DNA of 64,000 bases from Verrucomicrobiota bacterium. Lineage in GTDB: Bacteria > Verrucomicrobiota > Kiritimatiellia > SS1-B-03-39 > UBA6053. Below are positions 33,601 to 41,102 of this stretch, piece after piece. Location: contig JAFIGD010000028.1 of the NCBI GenBank assembly GCA_020831625.1, positions 1 to 64,000 on the forward strand, written 5' to 3'. Numbering within the stretch: the stretch's first letter is position 1; every line of letters begins with the position of its first letter. The translations under genes were made by a program, and so were the position numbers. A model generated the notes under the pieces. That model was given only the letters and a program-made list of their open reading frames with translations. It searched no databases and had not been told where the DNA came from.

Positions 33601-34531
33601 ATCGGACACCTTCGGGATCCCGGGCGCGCTGGCGGATCGTCTTGGCCTTGCGGATGGGCGGATCTATAACGTGCGGAATATCGCGGCGTATATCGGGGAG
33701 AACAATCAGTTCGCGGCGCGTCGGGATGTGGGGCTGTGGGGGGGCGGCAGGGACAGGACTGACATGATTGACAATGGGGTGTTTGTGTCGCTGAATCCGG
33801 TGCCCTCCATTAACAATGACCCTTGGACCGGAGCAAATGACACTCCGCTCGCCCCTTACGAGGCGCAGTTCCTGAAGGTCTATGATGTGACTCCGCCGCC
33901 GGGGGCGGCTTCCGCGCCAGCCACGCAGGATAATTTGACTTATTCCGCCACCGGCGAGCTGGTGATGACCTGGGACACCGACTTCGGGCCTCACGACAAT
34001 GTGGCGGCGAATGAGGTGGTGATTCGGGATGACGAAAACAACGTGATTTTCGAAGGCGTGCTGGAAGGAGCGAACGCATTCGTGTGGGAGGTGCCCTCCG
34101 AACACTACGGCAAGACGGTCACGGTGCAGGTGACCCCGGTGTCGGTTGCCGGAATTTCCGCCGAGACCGCCAGCAGTGTCAGCAGCACGGTGGTGTTGCT
34201 GGATCCGGACGGAGACGAAGATAACAACGGGGTCAGCAATTTCGCTGAATACATCGCCGGCACGGATCCCTTTGACGCGGAGAGTGTGCTTCGCGCCGAA
34301 AACATCGCCGTGACCGGCTCGGTGTCGGCGGTGTCTTTGCAGGGGGTGGCCGGCCGCCGATACCGGCTGGAGTACAGCGAGGATTTTCTGGCGGGCGCGC
34401 CGGAACCGACCTGGCTGGACGCGTCCGGCTGGGTGGAGGTCAATGAGAACGGCCTCGTGGTGCTGGAGGATCTTGAAGAGGATCCGCCCAGCCGGATTTA
34501 CCGCATTGTGGTGCAGCGCACCGAAATTTAA
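30635..34531 (+). CDS. Secreted multidomain GH13 glycosidase
   Basis: A 1,298-residue protein with a signal peptide (about 1-22). N-terminal beta domains (about 30-450) include 'IYFTTDGTDPQ', which closely parallels a segment of the 2,804-residue neighbour ('YYTMDGTNPE'). The GH13 barrel follows: D580/H585 ('LDFPFNH'), nucleophile D750 ('LRKDFGQ'), acid E779 ('FMSESLDGG') and H837-D838 ('LSHDERP'). A fibronectin-like region and a DxDxDN spacer 'DPDGDEDNNGVSNFAEYIAGTDP' precede a C-terminal domain common in PVC secreted enzymes. It probably acts on starch or related alpha-glucans; exact specificity is not readable. The pullulanase gene starts 28 nt downstream, so both share the operator-controlled promoter. 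Confidence 0.87.
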   Translation: MNTNLLKKIVLIPLMLWAVVLGQVANVWHLPATFEAQIESTMRAPLYEVKDNDVLIHQGFFKDGGSGGDQIGGEVKYRVVSRDGTEGSWQSVGLGFGSDVGGNQYWNATIPTSDIDAKDVIEYYVVTTFSDRDTTYLYGPDIGGSSTTDDEETAQSNPFSIRNRPGWIFYGNNRIVSGNTIQVRLRSGYIGPDNDPAGRWSTHGAIYFTTDGTDPQGSLGVASGSTTAVALIADGTEPDGSGNGNALWWQGSMVDVLDGLEFGDEVRYRIGLWHEDTLEEKFADHAAGPDNQIFTFQNGIPGNPSLEVNGINADYGVLNFYIDEVQDTEFPELNITLYPGESATQVEVYTNLNNRDRAHLDYNNDGYEDGIIPVDGNTITVSDTEAYFQAYTMTPDGPGTFRLTLPVNKTGAYRLTARFREDENAPWTWLGDSGYRDLAIVVAPRIARDMIMYELHVTNANATGPTFAQRGTFEDLHDPNNDRITLTWMRDMGINWIWFQPFHPQGLDGKDLDPVTGQEFDPGSPYSIRNFWEINPLYTREWDDSLPGAITHPDNFSAAMQAFQDFAVAADEKGVYLMLDFPFNHTAPDVVLADKGIELFAPEGHDWQAGDLIRDRVPGFFSTAGGSGPAYSAPASGPGDIAVAPDRNDFGKWTDVRDVFFGNYATLVTGNPDAGTSRSVVQNEEDWMDYGSLLNSPDQVTLNVWRYFGEVLPYWIEQSGHRGNNDGDPSWDLETRLAEDARGIDGLRKDFGQGLPPQAMEYIINRTHSVKWNFVFMSESLDGGAVTYRSSRHFAVLNENIVFPLSVANTAPAYRQIFDDRRNAYGQSLVLLNNLSHDERPYDDPWEALIRYATVSTNDGSPMIMYGQEIGAAALDEGSGIGSWDHYELNFGKNIPHFKKWNSMQPQWNAWADNELGVRFLRPVYAAIGQAREFSPALRSSNRWFLNRHADDAPRNEIFSVAKYTEPFTPLAHQDVVLAFTNLTRNSGQSDTFGIPGALADRLGLADGRIYNVRNIAAYIGENNQFAARRDVGLWGGGRDRTDMIDNGVFVSLNPVPSINNDPWTGANDTPLAPYEAQFLKVYDVTPPPGAASAPATQDNLTYSATGELVMTWDTDFGPHDNVAANEVVIRDDENNVIFEGVLEGANAFVWEVPSEHYGKTVTVQVTPVSVAGISAETASSVSSTVVLLDPDGDEDNNGVSNFAEYIAGTDPFDAESVLRAENIAVTGSVSAVSLQGVAGRRYRLEYSEDFLAGAPEPTWLDASGWVEVNENGLVVLEDLEEDPPSRIYRIVVQRTEI

Positions 34532-34559
34532 GTTTAATTCAAGATAAGGAATCAGATTC

Positions 34560-37500
34560 ATGGCATCGAAACAACCGAAACCCGCGCCGTTTATTCACCC
34601 CGTCTCATTGGCCATTACCATCAGCCTGCTGTTCGCGTTCGGCTTCCTGTGGTTCACCCGGCAACCCGATTCCGGCGAAACGGCTCCGATGGAGCCGATT
34701 GTGATTGGGACTTCCGGGGTTGTGGACGATCGGACAAATCAGACGGATCAGACAAATCCGACTGATCAGACCGATCCGTCGGATCGGACGGATCAGTCGG
34801 ATGTGGTGGCAGACGCGCCGGTTGTGCTTCCGCCGCGCCCGGATTTGTTGGACACCATTCTGCGGCCGGATCATCGGGAGATTCCGGGTATGGTGGCGAC
34901 GAACTGGCTCTATTACCGCAATGACACCGGCGGTGAAATCCGCGTCGCGGGCTCCTGGGACGGATGGGAGGGGCGGTTTGCGTTGACGCCGGTCGCGCGG
35001 GGGCTGTACGCGTTTGATGTGAGCGGATTTGATGTGCCCTTCGGCCGCTATGAGTTTAAATTTATTGTGGACGGCCAGTGGGAGCCGGGCGAGAACCGTC
35101 TTTTGCATTTGAATGAGCACGGGCTGATTGAACGGCCGCCGCAGGTGATCGCGCAGGCCCTGATTGAAGAGGACCGGCTGATTCGTATCCGTCTGAACGA
35201 AATCCCGGAAGCGCGGGAGGATGTTTCGATTGAAATGGAGCCGGATTACGGCGTGGCCCGGTTGGAATGGGTGGAACCCGAAGTGGCGCCGCATGTGGTC
35301 GGATACCGCTTTGAAGATCATGATGTCGAGTTTGTCTTCTCGCCTGAAACTTACGGTCTTTCCGCCGATGCGGTGCAGTGGGTCAGTGTCGCGGGGGCGT
35401 TCAACGGATGGGATCCCAATACGGAACATACCCGGATGCGTCGCACGGAGGATGACGAGTGGACGGTGCGAATTCCCTACGCCTACATTGACGGCAAGAT
35501 CACTGAAGAGCACATTTTCTTTAAATTTGTGGTGAACGGCGAGTGGATGAACCCGCCCGCGGACGCGCCGAATGCGCAGGTGCAGCCGGGTACGCCACAC
35601 ATGAACCTGACGCTGCCTCGGGGCGGGGCGGGACGGCCGGAACTGCTGATTCATACGGTGCGCGACATCGATCTGCGCGATCCGCCGGGGCTGATTTTCG
35701 ACGGACTGCACGAGCGGCGTTTGCGCGCTCGCCCCAGTCCGGACACGATTCTGAACCGGTATGTTTCCGACAAGGCACTGGGTGCCACCCTGGACCGTGA
35801 AGCCGATGAGACGCATTTCCGGCTGTTCTCTCCGCGGGCGGTTCAGGTGGATCTGGGGCTGTTTGACGGACCCTATCACCGCACCGCCGATGATGTGGCG
35901 GTGGAGCCCGCGGAAATTCTGCCGATGACGCGGGACGGGGACGGCGTCTGGGAAATCGCGCTGGACGGTCTGCGGATTGGCCAATATTACGCCTTCCGGG
36001 TGTCGGGACCGCGCGGGGACGGGGAGGGGTTCAATCCGAACCGCTGGCTGGGCGATCCTTACGCGTTTGCGGTTTCGCTGGCGGAGGGCAACAGTATTGT
36101 CACGGATCTGAGCACGCCGCAGGCGCCATGGCGGGGATGGACGCCGGAGGCGCGCGCTTTGCGGATTCCCTGGGAGGACATGGTGATTTACGAGACCCAT
36201 GTGCGTCACTTCACCTGGGACGATTCCTCGAAGGTTCAGGCGGATCTGCGCGGAAACTATCTCGGGTTTCTGGCCACAGAAGGCCTCGGCACCGGACTGG
36301 ATCATCTGAAAGCGCTGGGGGTGAATGTGGTGCAGTTCATGCCGATTCATGAATTCCCGAACGGCTTCGAGGTTCGGCATGACTGGGGATACGCGACGGA
36401 TTTCTTTTTCGCGCCGGAATCCTCCTTCGCGCAGAATCCCCGAGAGGGTTCTCAGGTGTGGGAGTTCCGTCACGTGGTGAACGAACTCAAGGAACACGGG
36501 TTCGCGGTGTTTCTGGACGTGGTGTATAATCACATCGGCGGGGTGAATATGTTCAACGCGATTGACCGCCTGTACTATTTCCGCCTGAACCCCGACTTCA
36601 CCAACATGAACTTCAGCGGGGTGGGAAATGATGTGCACAGTGAGCGGCCGATGGTTCGTCGGCTGATTGTGGAGAGTGTGCTGTTCTGGGTGGAGGAATA
36701 TGGGATCGACGGCTTCCGCTTTGATTTGGGCGAGTTGATCGACGACGACACGCTGCTGGAGATTGAGCGGGAAATCCGCGCCAAATATCCGCATGTGGTG
36801 CTGCATTCCGAGCCATGGAGTTTTAGGGGACATCACAAAGACTTCATCGGACGCACTACCTGGGGCGCGTGGAACGATGAGTTCCGCGAACCCGCGAAGC
36901 GTTTTGTCTCCGGGCGCGGGGATGTGGAAAACATGATGCGCGGTATCCGCGGCAGCGTGGAGGGCTGGGCGCAGCATCCGCTGCAGAGCGTGAACTACAT
37001 GGAGAGTCACGACGACTATTCCCTGGTGGACGAGCTGACCTCGAATCCCGAACGGGACGGGCGTGAGCTGTCGTACCGCGACGAGCGGATCCACAAGCTG
37101 GCGGCGACGCTGATTATGGGGTCGCTGGGAACCCCGATGATCACCGAGGGTCAGGACTGGATGCGCAGCAAGCACGGCATCCGCAACACCTACAATCAGG
37201 GTGATGAACTCAACGCGCTGCGCTGGGATGAGCGGGACCGGCCGCACGCCCGGGAGGTGACCGACTATTACGCGCAGATGATTCATTTCCGGCTGAGCGA
37301 CGCCGGCCGCGCCCTGCGGGTGGCGGAGAATCCGGGTATGGACTATGTGCGGTTCATTCATGACGGATCCGAAACCGCGCTGGGATGGATTGTCAATGCC
37401 AACAATGAGCGGCCGGATGTGCCGGCGGTCATGATTCTGATGAACGCCGGAGAGCATGAGGCCATCTTTGAGGCCCGGTTGCCGAGCGGCCGCTGGATTC

Positions 37501-37625
37501 AGGTCGGTGACGGCGATCAGGTGGTTTCCGACGGAGTTCCCGGCGGGGTCATGTTCAACGGCGGCCGCACGCAATCCTTCACCGTGCCCGCGCGGACGGC
37601 GCATATTTTCCGCAACGGGCTTTGA
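34560..37625 (+). CDS. Membrane-anchored type I pullulanase-like GH13 enzyme
   Basis: A 1,021-residue protein with one N-terminal membrane segment (about 13-33) and a polar linker rich in TDQT/SDRT repeats (about 57-82). Two AMPK/CBM48-like glycan-binding modules follow ('VAGSWDGW' near 129, 'VAGAFNGWD' near 279), then a CBM48 domain ('THFRLFSPRAVQVDLGLFDG') and the GH13 barrel. Catalytic residues are D722 ('FRFDLGE'), E751 ('HSEPW') and H817-D818 ('ESHDDY'), with 'DVVYNHIGG' as region I. This is the layout of pullulanases/debranching enzymes (GH13_14), which cut alpha-1,6 branches. It follows the GH13 gene by 28 nt in the same operon and would act at the outer face of the inner membrane. Confidence 0.9.
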   Translation: MASKQPKPAPFIHPVSLAITISLLFAFGFLWFTRQPDSGETAPMEPIVIGTSGVVDDRTNQTDQTNPTDQTDPSDRTDQSDVVADAPVVLPPRPDLLDTILRPDHREIPGMVATNWLYYRNDTGGEIRVAGSWDGWEGRFALTPVARGLYAFDVSGFDVPFGRYEFKFIVDGQWEPGENRLLHLNEHGLIERPPQVIAQALIEEDRLIRIRLNEIPEAREDVSIEMEPDYGVARLEWVEPEVAPHVVGYRFEDHDVEFVFSPETYGLSADAVQWVSVAGAFNGWDPNTEHTRMRRTEDDEWTVRIPYAYIDGKITEEHIFFKFVVNGEWMNPPADAPNAQVQPGTPHMNLTLPRGGAGRPELLIHTVRDIDLRDPPGLIFDGLHERRLRARPSPDTILNRYVSDKALGATLDREADETHFRLFSPRAVQVDLGLFDGPYHRTADDVAVEPAEILPMTRDGDGVWEIALDGLRIGQYYAFRVSGPRGDGEGFNPNRWLGDPYAFAVSLAEGNSIVTDLSTPQAPWRGWTPEARALRIPWEDMVIYETHVRHFTWDDSSKVQADLRGNYLGFLATEGLGTGLDHLKALGVNVVQFMPIHEFPNGFEVRHDWGYATDFFFAPESSFAQNPREGSQVWEFRHVVNELKEHGFAVFLDVVYNHIGGVNMFNAIDRLYYFRLNPDFTNMNFSGVGNDVHSERPMVRRLIVESVLFWVEEYGIDGFRFDLGELIDDDTLLEIEREIRAKYPHVVLHSEPWSFRGHHKDFIGRTTWGAWNDEFREPAKRFVSGRGDVENMMRGIRGSVEGWAQHPLQSVNYMESHDDYSLVDELTSNPERDGRELSYRDERIHKLAATLIMGSLGTPMITEGQDWMRSKHGIRNTYNQGDELNALRWDERDRPHAREVTDYYAQMIHFRLSDAGRALRVAENPGMDYVRFIHDGSETALGWIVNANNERPDVPAVMILMNAGEHEAIFEARLPSGRWIQVGDGDQVVSDGVPGGVMFNGGRTQSFTVPARTAHIFRNGL

Positions 37626-37644
37626 CAGATGCAGGAGAATCAAA

Positions 37645-37681
37645 CCACGGATGAACACGGATGAACACGGATAAACACGGA
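37645..37681. repeat. ACACGGATGA short tandem repeat
   Basis: Four consecutive units of ACCACGGATGA/ACACGGATAA type, belonging to the same dispersed family as the 29.3-29.8 kb copies. They begin 20 bp after the pullulanase stop codon. Confidence 0.8.
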
Positions 37682-37753
37682 ATAACGAACAGTGAAAAAG
37701 TCAGGATGATACGAAGACATCACTGTTAATCAGTTTTAATCAGTCGTTAAAAT

Positions 37754-37927
37754 TTACATGTTTATGTTGCAGGAATTCTCACCATCACGTTCACCTTCGC
37801 GCAGCTCATTCATCCAATCCTGCGTGCTGCGGCCAGGTTCACCCCGAAGTTTCGGGCCGTACCCTAACATCTTCACGGGGTCGGCTTCCGGTTTTTTGTC
37901 ATCTAAAGTGTTTCCTGTGCATTCCAT
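37754..37927 (-). CDS. Small hypothetical protein, possibly an antitoxin remnant
   Basis: A 57-residue frame (start ATG at 37927, stop TAA) in the otherwise gene-free interval 37626-37972. The middle, 'MLGYGPKLRGEPGRSTQDWMNELREGERDGE', vaguely resembles the C-terminal tails of VapB-like antitoxins. There is no ribosome binding site and no partner toxin, and a competing out-of-frame ATG with AGAGGA upstream exists. Its amino-acid composition is plausible for a real protein, but function is unknown and it may be decayed. Confidence 0.3.
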   Translation of the reverse strand: MECTGNTLDDKKPEADPVKMLGYGPKLRGEPGRSTQDWMNELREGERDGENSCNINM

Positions 37928-37972
37928 GATGTAAAAATACCATATGTTAGTCCTCTAAAAAAATAAATTCTT

Positions 37973-39427
37973 ATGAATCATTATCAAGTTAATTTACGAT
38001 CGATCGCCTGCACCGCTCCGCGCAATCCTTTGGAGGCGCTGCGTGAGTTCCGGGACGGAGCGCCTCCCCGGGTGTCGCCGCTGGCGGGGCTGGCGGAGGG
38101 TCTGGAGCTGATTGCGGATCTGGGGGTGGAGCTGCTGCATGTGATGCCGCCGTTTCAGATGGGACAGCTCGGACGCAAGGGGATCGGCTCTCCGTATGCG
38201 GTGTCGGATTATTCCGTCATCGATCCGGAGTTCGGCACGGCTGCCGAGTGGTATGAGGTGGTCCGCCGCGCGCACGCCTTTGGCATGAAGGTGATTCTCG
38301 GCTATGTGCCCAACCACACCGCGCGGGATCATGTCTGGACCCGGGGCGATCCGGAAAACTATATCCGCGACGAAAACGGTGAGCTTGGATATGACTTCGA
38401 CTGGTCGGACACTGCCAAGCTGAATTACCGCCATCCGCCCCTGCGCCGTGCGGTGACGGACATGTTGAAGCAGTGGCTTCAGGGCGAATGCGCCGAAAGC
38501 GGCGTGGACGGTTATCGGGTGGACATGGCCCACATGATCAATGATCTGGGGTTCTGGAACGAGTGCATTCCCGAGCTGGAGGCGGCGGCGGGGGACCGAG
38601 GACTGCTGCTGATGGCGGAATGCTACGGGTTCGACCGCAATGTGGATTTGTTCAGGCGCGGGTTTCAGGCCGCCTATGATGATGATTTTTACAAAATCGC
38701 CCAGTACGGATACGGGCGGGACGCGCAGGGGAACAGTCTGCTCATGCTGGATCCGGAGGCCGCGAACAACGGCGACTTCGCGCCGAGGCTGGCGGAATGG
38801 AAACGGGGCGGCATCGCGGCGGCGGTGCGCGGGCTGATTCAGGCGTATCAGGATCAGGCGCCGGACCGGTGGCTCGCGCGCTATGTGGACAACCATGACG
38901 AGGGCAGGGGATTGTACCGTTTCGGGGAGGGCGCGTGCCGGGTGATGATGGATCTGGCGGCCTGTATGCCGGGATCGATTGTGTTCACGCTGGCGGGTCA
39001 GGAGGCCGGAGCCCTCAACCGGCCGCCGATTCATGAATACATCGGCCTGTGCGACAAGGGATACCGCACGCCGGACGGCGGGCGGGTGGACGGCATTGAA
39101 TTCGAGGGAAATCTGTTTTTCCGAACCTCGGAAGAGCGGGGGAGGCTGATTTCCGAGACTCGGAAACGCTTCGCGCTCCGCTGTGAGCATCCGGCGTTGG
39201 TTTCCGGTTCGGTTTCGTTCATTGATGTCGGCGAACAGGCCCCGGAGCCGGAGCGGACGGTGGCCGCGTTTGTGCGGGCGGGAGACGGGGAACGTCTGGC
39301 CTGTCTGTTCAATTTGGGGCATGAGGCCCGTACCCTGGCGAATCCGCCTTCCGGCAAAATTGTATATGGTGAAAATGGAGACGGGATCCTGCCCGCTTTT
39401 TCTTGCCGGATTCTCCACATGCCCTAA
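37973..39427 (+). CDS. Cytoplasmic GH13 alpha-amylase-like enzyme
   Basis: A 484-residue GH13 enzyme without a signal peptide. Region I is 'GYVPNHTARDHVW', nucleophile D184 ('YRVDMAHM'), acid E216 ('LMAECYGF') and H308-D309 ('VDNHDEGR'). A short beta C-domain follows ('FNLGHEARTL'). It would hydrolyse or rearrange imported maltodextrins inside the cell, next to MalQ, encoded 40 nt downstream. The 'NHTARDHVW' and 'SDTAKLNY' blocks are common to many small GH13 enzymes, so subfamily and product are uncertain. No LacI-like operator precedes it. Confidence 0.88.
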   Translation: MNHYQVNLRSIACTAPRNPLEALREFRDGAPPRVSPLAGLAEGLELIADLGVELLHVMPPFQMGQLGRKGIGSPYAVSDYSVIDPEFGTAAEWYEVVRRAHAFGMKVILGYVPNHTARDHVWTRGDPENYIRDENGELGYDFDWSDTAKLNYRHPPLRRAVTDMLKQWLQGECAESGVDGYRVDMAHMINDLGFWNECIPELEAAAGDRGLLLMAECYGFDRNVDLFRRGFQAAYDDDFYKIAQYGYGRDAQGNSLLMLDPEAANNGDFAPRLAEWKRGGIAAAVRGLIQAYQDQAPDRWLARYVDNHDEGRGLYRFGEGACRVMMDLAACMPGSIVFTLAGQEAGALNRPPIHEYIGLCDKGYRTPDGGRVDGIEFEGNLFFRTSEERGRLISETRKRFALRCEHPALVSGSVSFIDVGEQAPEPERTVAAFVRAGDGERLACLFNLGHEARTLANPPSGKIVYGENGDGILPAFSCRILHMP

Positions 39428-39467
39428 AGACGACATTCTTTCTAAACCGTGAACACCTTGAATCCTT

Positions 39468-40991
39468 ATGAATTTTCCACGTAAATCAGGACTTTTATTA
39501 CACCCGACCTCCCTGCCCGGTCCGTACGGCATGGGGGAGATCGGCCCCCGGGCCCGGGCGTTTCTTCACACCCTCAAGGCCGCGGGCCAGAGCTACTGGC
39601 AGGTGTTGCCGCTGGGGCCGACGGGGTACGGCGACTCGCCGTATCAGTGTCTCTCGACCTTCGCGGGCAATCCCATGCTGATCTCGTTTGACGATCTGGT
39701 GGAGGACGGGCTGCTGAAGCCGGCGGAGCTTGAGGACTTTCCTGATTTTCCGACGGACCGGATTGATTATGGTCCGGTGCTGCAGGCGCGTCAGCAGGTG
39801 CTTGTCAAGGTCTGCAAGTTGTTTTCGCGGCGGGCCGCTCCAGAGTTGAAAGCGGGGTTTGATGAATTCTGCGCGAAAAACGTGGACTGGCTGGATGATT
39901 ATGCCGAGTTTTTCGCGTTGAAAGAAGAGCGGGATCTGCGGCCCTGGGTGGAATGGGAACTGGACCTGGCCACGCGCGACGAAGGGGCGCTCAAGCGGAT
40001 TCGCAAGGATCTGGCGACGCCGATCCGGTTTGCGAAGATCCGGCAGTTTCTCTTTGACCGCCAGTGGCGCCGTCTGCGGGCGGAGGCGCATGATCTGGGC
40101 ATTCAACTGATCGGGGATATTCCGATTTTCGTGTCGCACGACAGCGCGGATGTGTGGGCGAACCAGCATTTGTTTTCGCTGGATGACCGCGGGTTTCCGA
40201 CGGTGGTGGCGGGGGTGCCGCCGGACTATTTCAGCGCCACGGGTCAGTTGTGGGGCAATCCGCTGTACCGCTGGGATGTGCATCAGGAAAGCGGCTTCGC
40301 CTGGTGGATGAAGCGGATGCGGCACATGACCGAAATGGTGGACATCGTCCGCATCGACCACTTCCGCGGGTTCGCGGCCTACTGGGAGATCCCGGCGGGA
40401 GAGGAGACCGCGATGAACGGTCAGTGGGTTGAAGCACCCGGCCACGCCTTTTTCCAGGCTTTAAAAGAAGAGTTGGGGGAGATCCCGGTGATTGCCGAGG
40501 ATCTGGGGCTGATCACCGAGGATGTGGACGAGCTGCGGGACGCCTTTGACCTGCCGGGGATGCGGATTCTGCAGTTTTCGTTTTCGGATGATTTGAAGCC
40601 GCATTTGAAACCGGAGGGCTTTCCTGAAAACTGCGTGGTGTACACCGGAACGCACGACAACGACACGACGGTGGGATGGTTCTGGCGCAAACCGGGTGAA
40701 AACAACACCGAGACCGAAGAACTGATCCAGGCGGAGCGTCAACAGGTGCTGGAAACGGTGCATACGGACGGCAGTCAGATTCAGTGGGACATGATCGCGC
40801 TGGCGGCCAGGCTCAAACCGCACACGGCGGTGTATCCGCTGCAGGATGTGATGGGCCTGGGAACAGAGGCGCGGATGAATGTGCCCGGCCGCATGGACGG
40901 GAACTGGGCCTGGCGTTTTCGGGAGCATGATTTGAAACCCGACGATTTGAAGCGGCTTCGGGACATCACCGAATGGGCCGGGCGGTTATAG
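39468..40991 (+). CDS. malQ: 4-alpha-glucanotransferase (amylomaltase)
   Basis: A 507-residue GH77 enzyme. The N-terminus 'RKSGLLLHPTSLPGPYGMGEIG' and 'GPTGYGDSPYQCLSTFAGNP' are diagnostic. Catalytic residues are D297 ('VRIDHFRGF'), E344 ('VIAEDLG') and D397 ('TGTHDND'). MalQ transfers alpha-1,4-glucan segments between maltodextrins and releases glucose. The length matches the family (about 500). It lies 40 nt downstream of the cytosolic GH13 gene and completes the intracellular part of the alpha-glucan pathway. Confidence 0.97.
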   Translation: MNFPRKSGLLLHPTSLPGPYGMGEIGPRARAFLHTLKAAGQSYWQVLPLGPTGYGDSPYQCLSTFAGNPMLISFDDLVEDGLLKPAELEDFPDFPTDRIDYGPVLQARQQVLVKVCKLFSRRAAPELKAGFDEFCAKNVDWLDDYAEFFALKEERDLRPWVEWELDLATRDEGALKRIRKDLATPIRFAKIRQFLFDRQWRRLRAEAHDLGIQLIGDIPIFVSHDSADVWANQHLFSLDDRGFPTVVAGVPPDYFSATGQLWGNPLYRWDVHQESGFAWWMKRMRHMTEMVDIVRIDHFRGFAAYWEIPAGEETAMNGQWVEAPGHAFFQALKEELGEIPVIAEDLGLITEDVDELRDAFDLPGMRILQFSFSDDLKPHLKPEGFPENCVVYTGTHDNDTTVGWFWRKPGENNTETEELIQAERQQVLETVHTDGSQIQWDMIALAARLKPHTAVYPLQDVMGLGTEARMNVPGRMDGNWAWRFREHDLKPDDLKRLRDITEWAGRL

Positions 40992-41014
40992 ACGCAATCC
41001 GTTCACACTGAAAT

Positions 41015-41030
41015 TTCGCGGCACCGCGAA
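41015..41030. terminator. Hairpin after malQ
   Basis: TTCGCGG-CA-CCGCGAA forms a perfect 7-bp stem 24 nt after the malQ stop. It lacks a T-tract on the plus strand, so intrinsic termination is doubtful. Confidence 0.35.
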
Positions 41031-41102
41031 GAAAAAAGAGGGTTGACGCATTTGCCTGATCGGGTACGTGTCGGTCTCTTTGCAGTGTAAATCGGATTAG
41101 TC

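Noticed and set aside
34605-37658. 1,017-codon minus-strand open frame opposite the pullulanase gene
   Set aside because: Same antisense composition artefact of a GC-rich gene; no domain or start signal.
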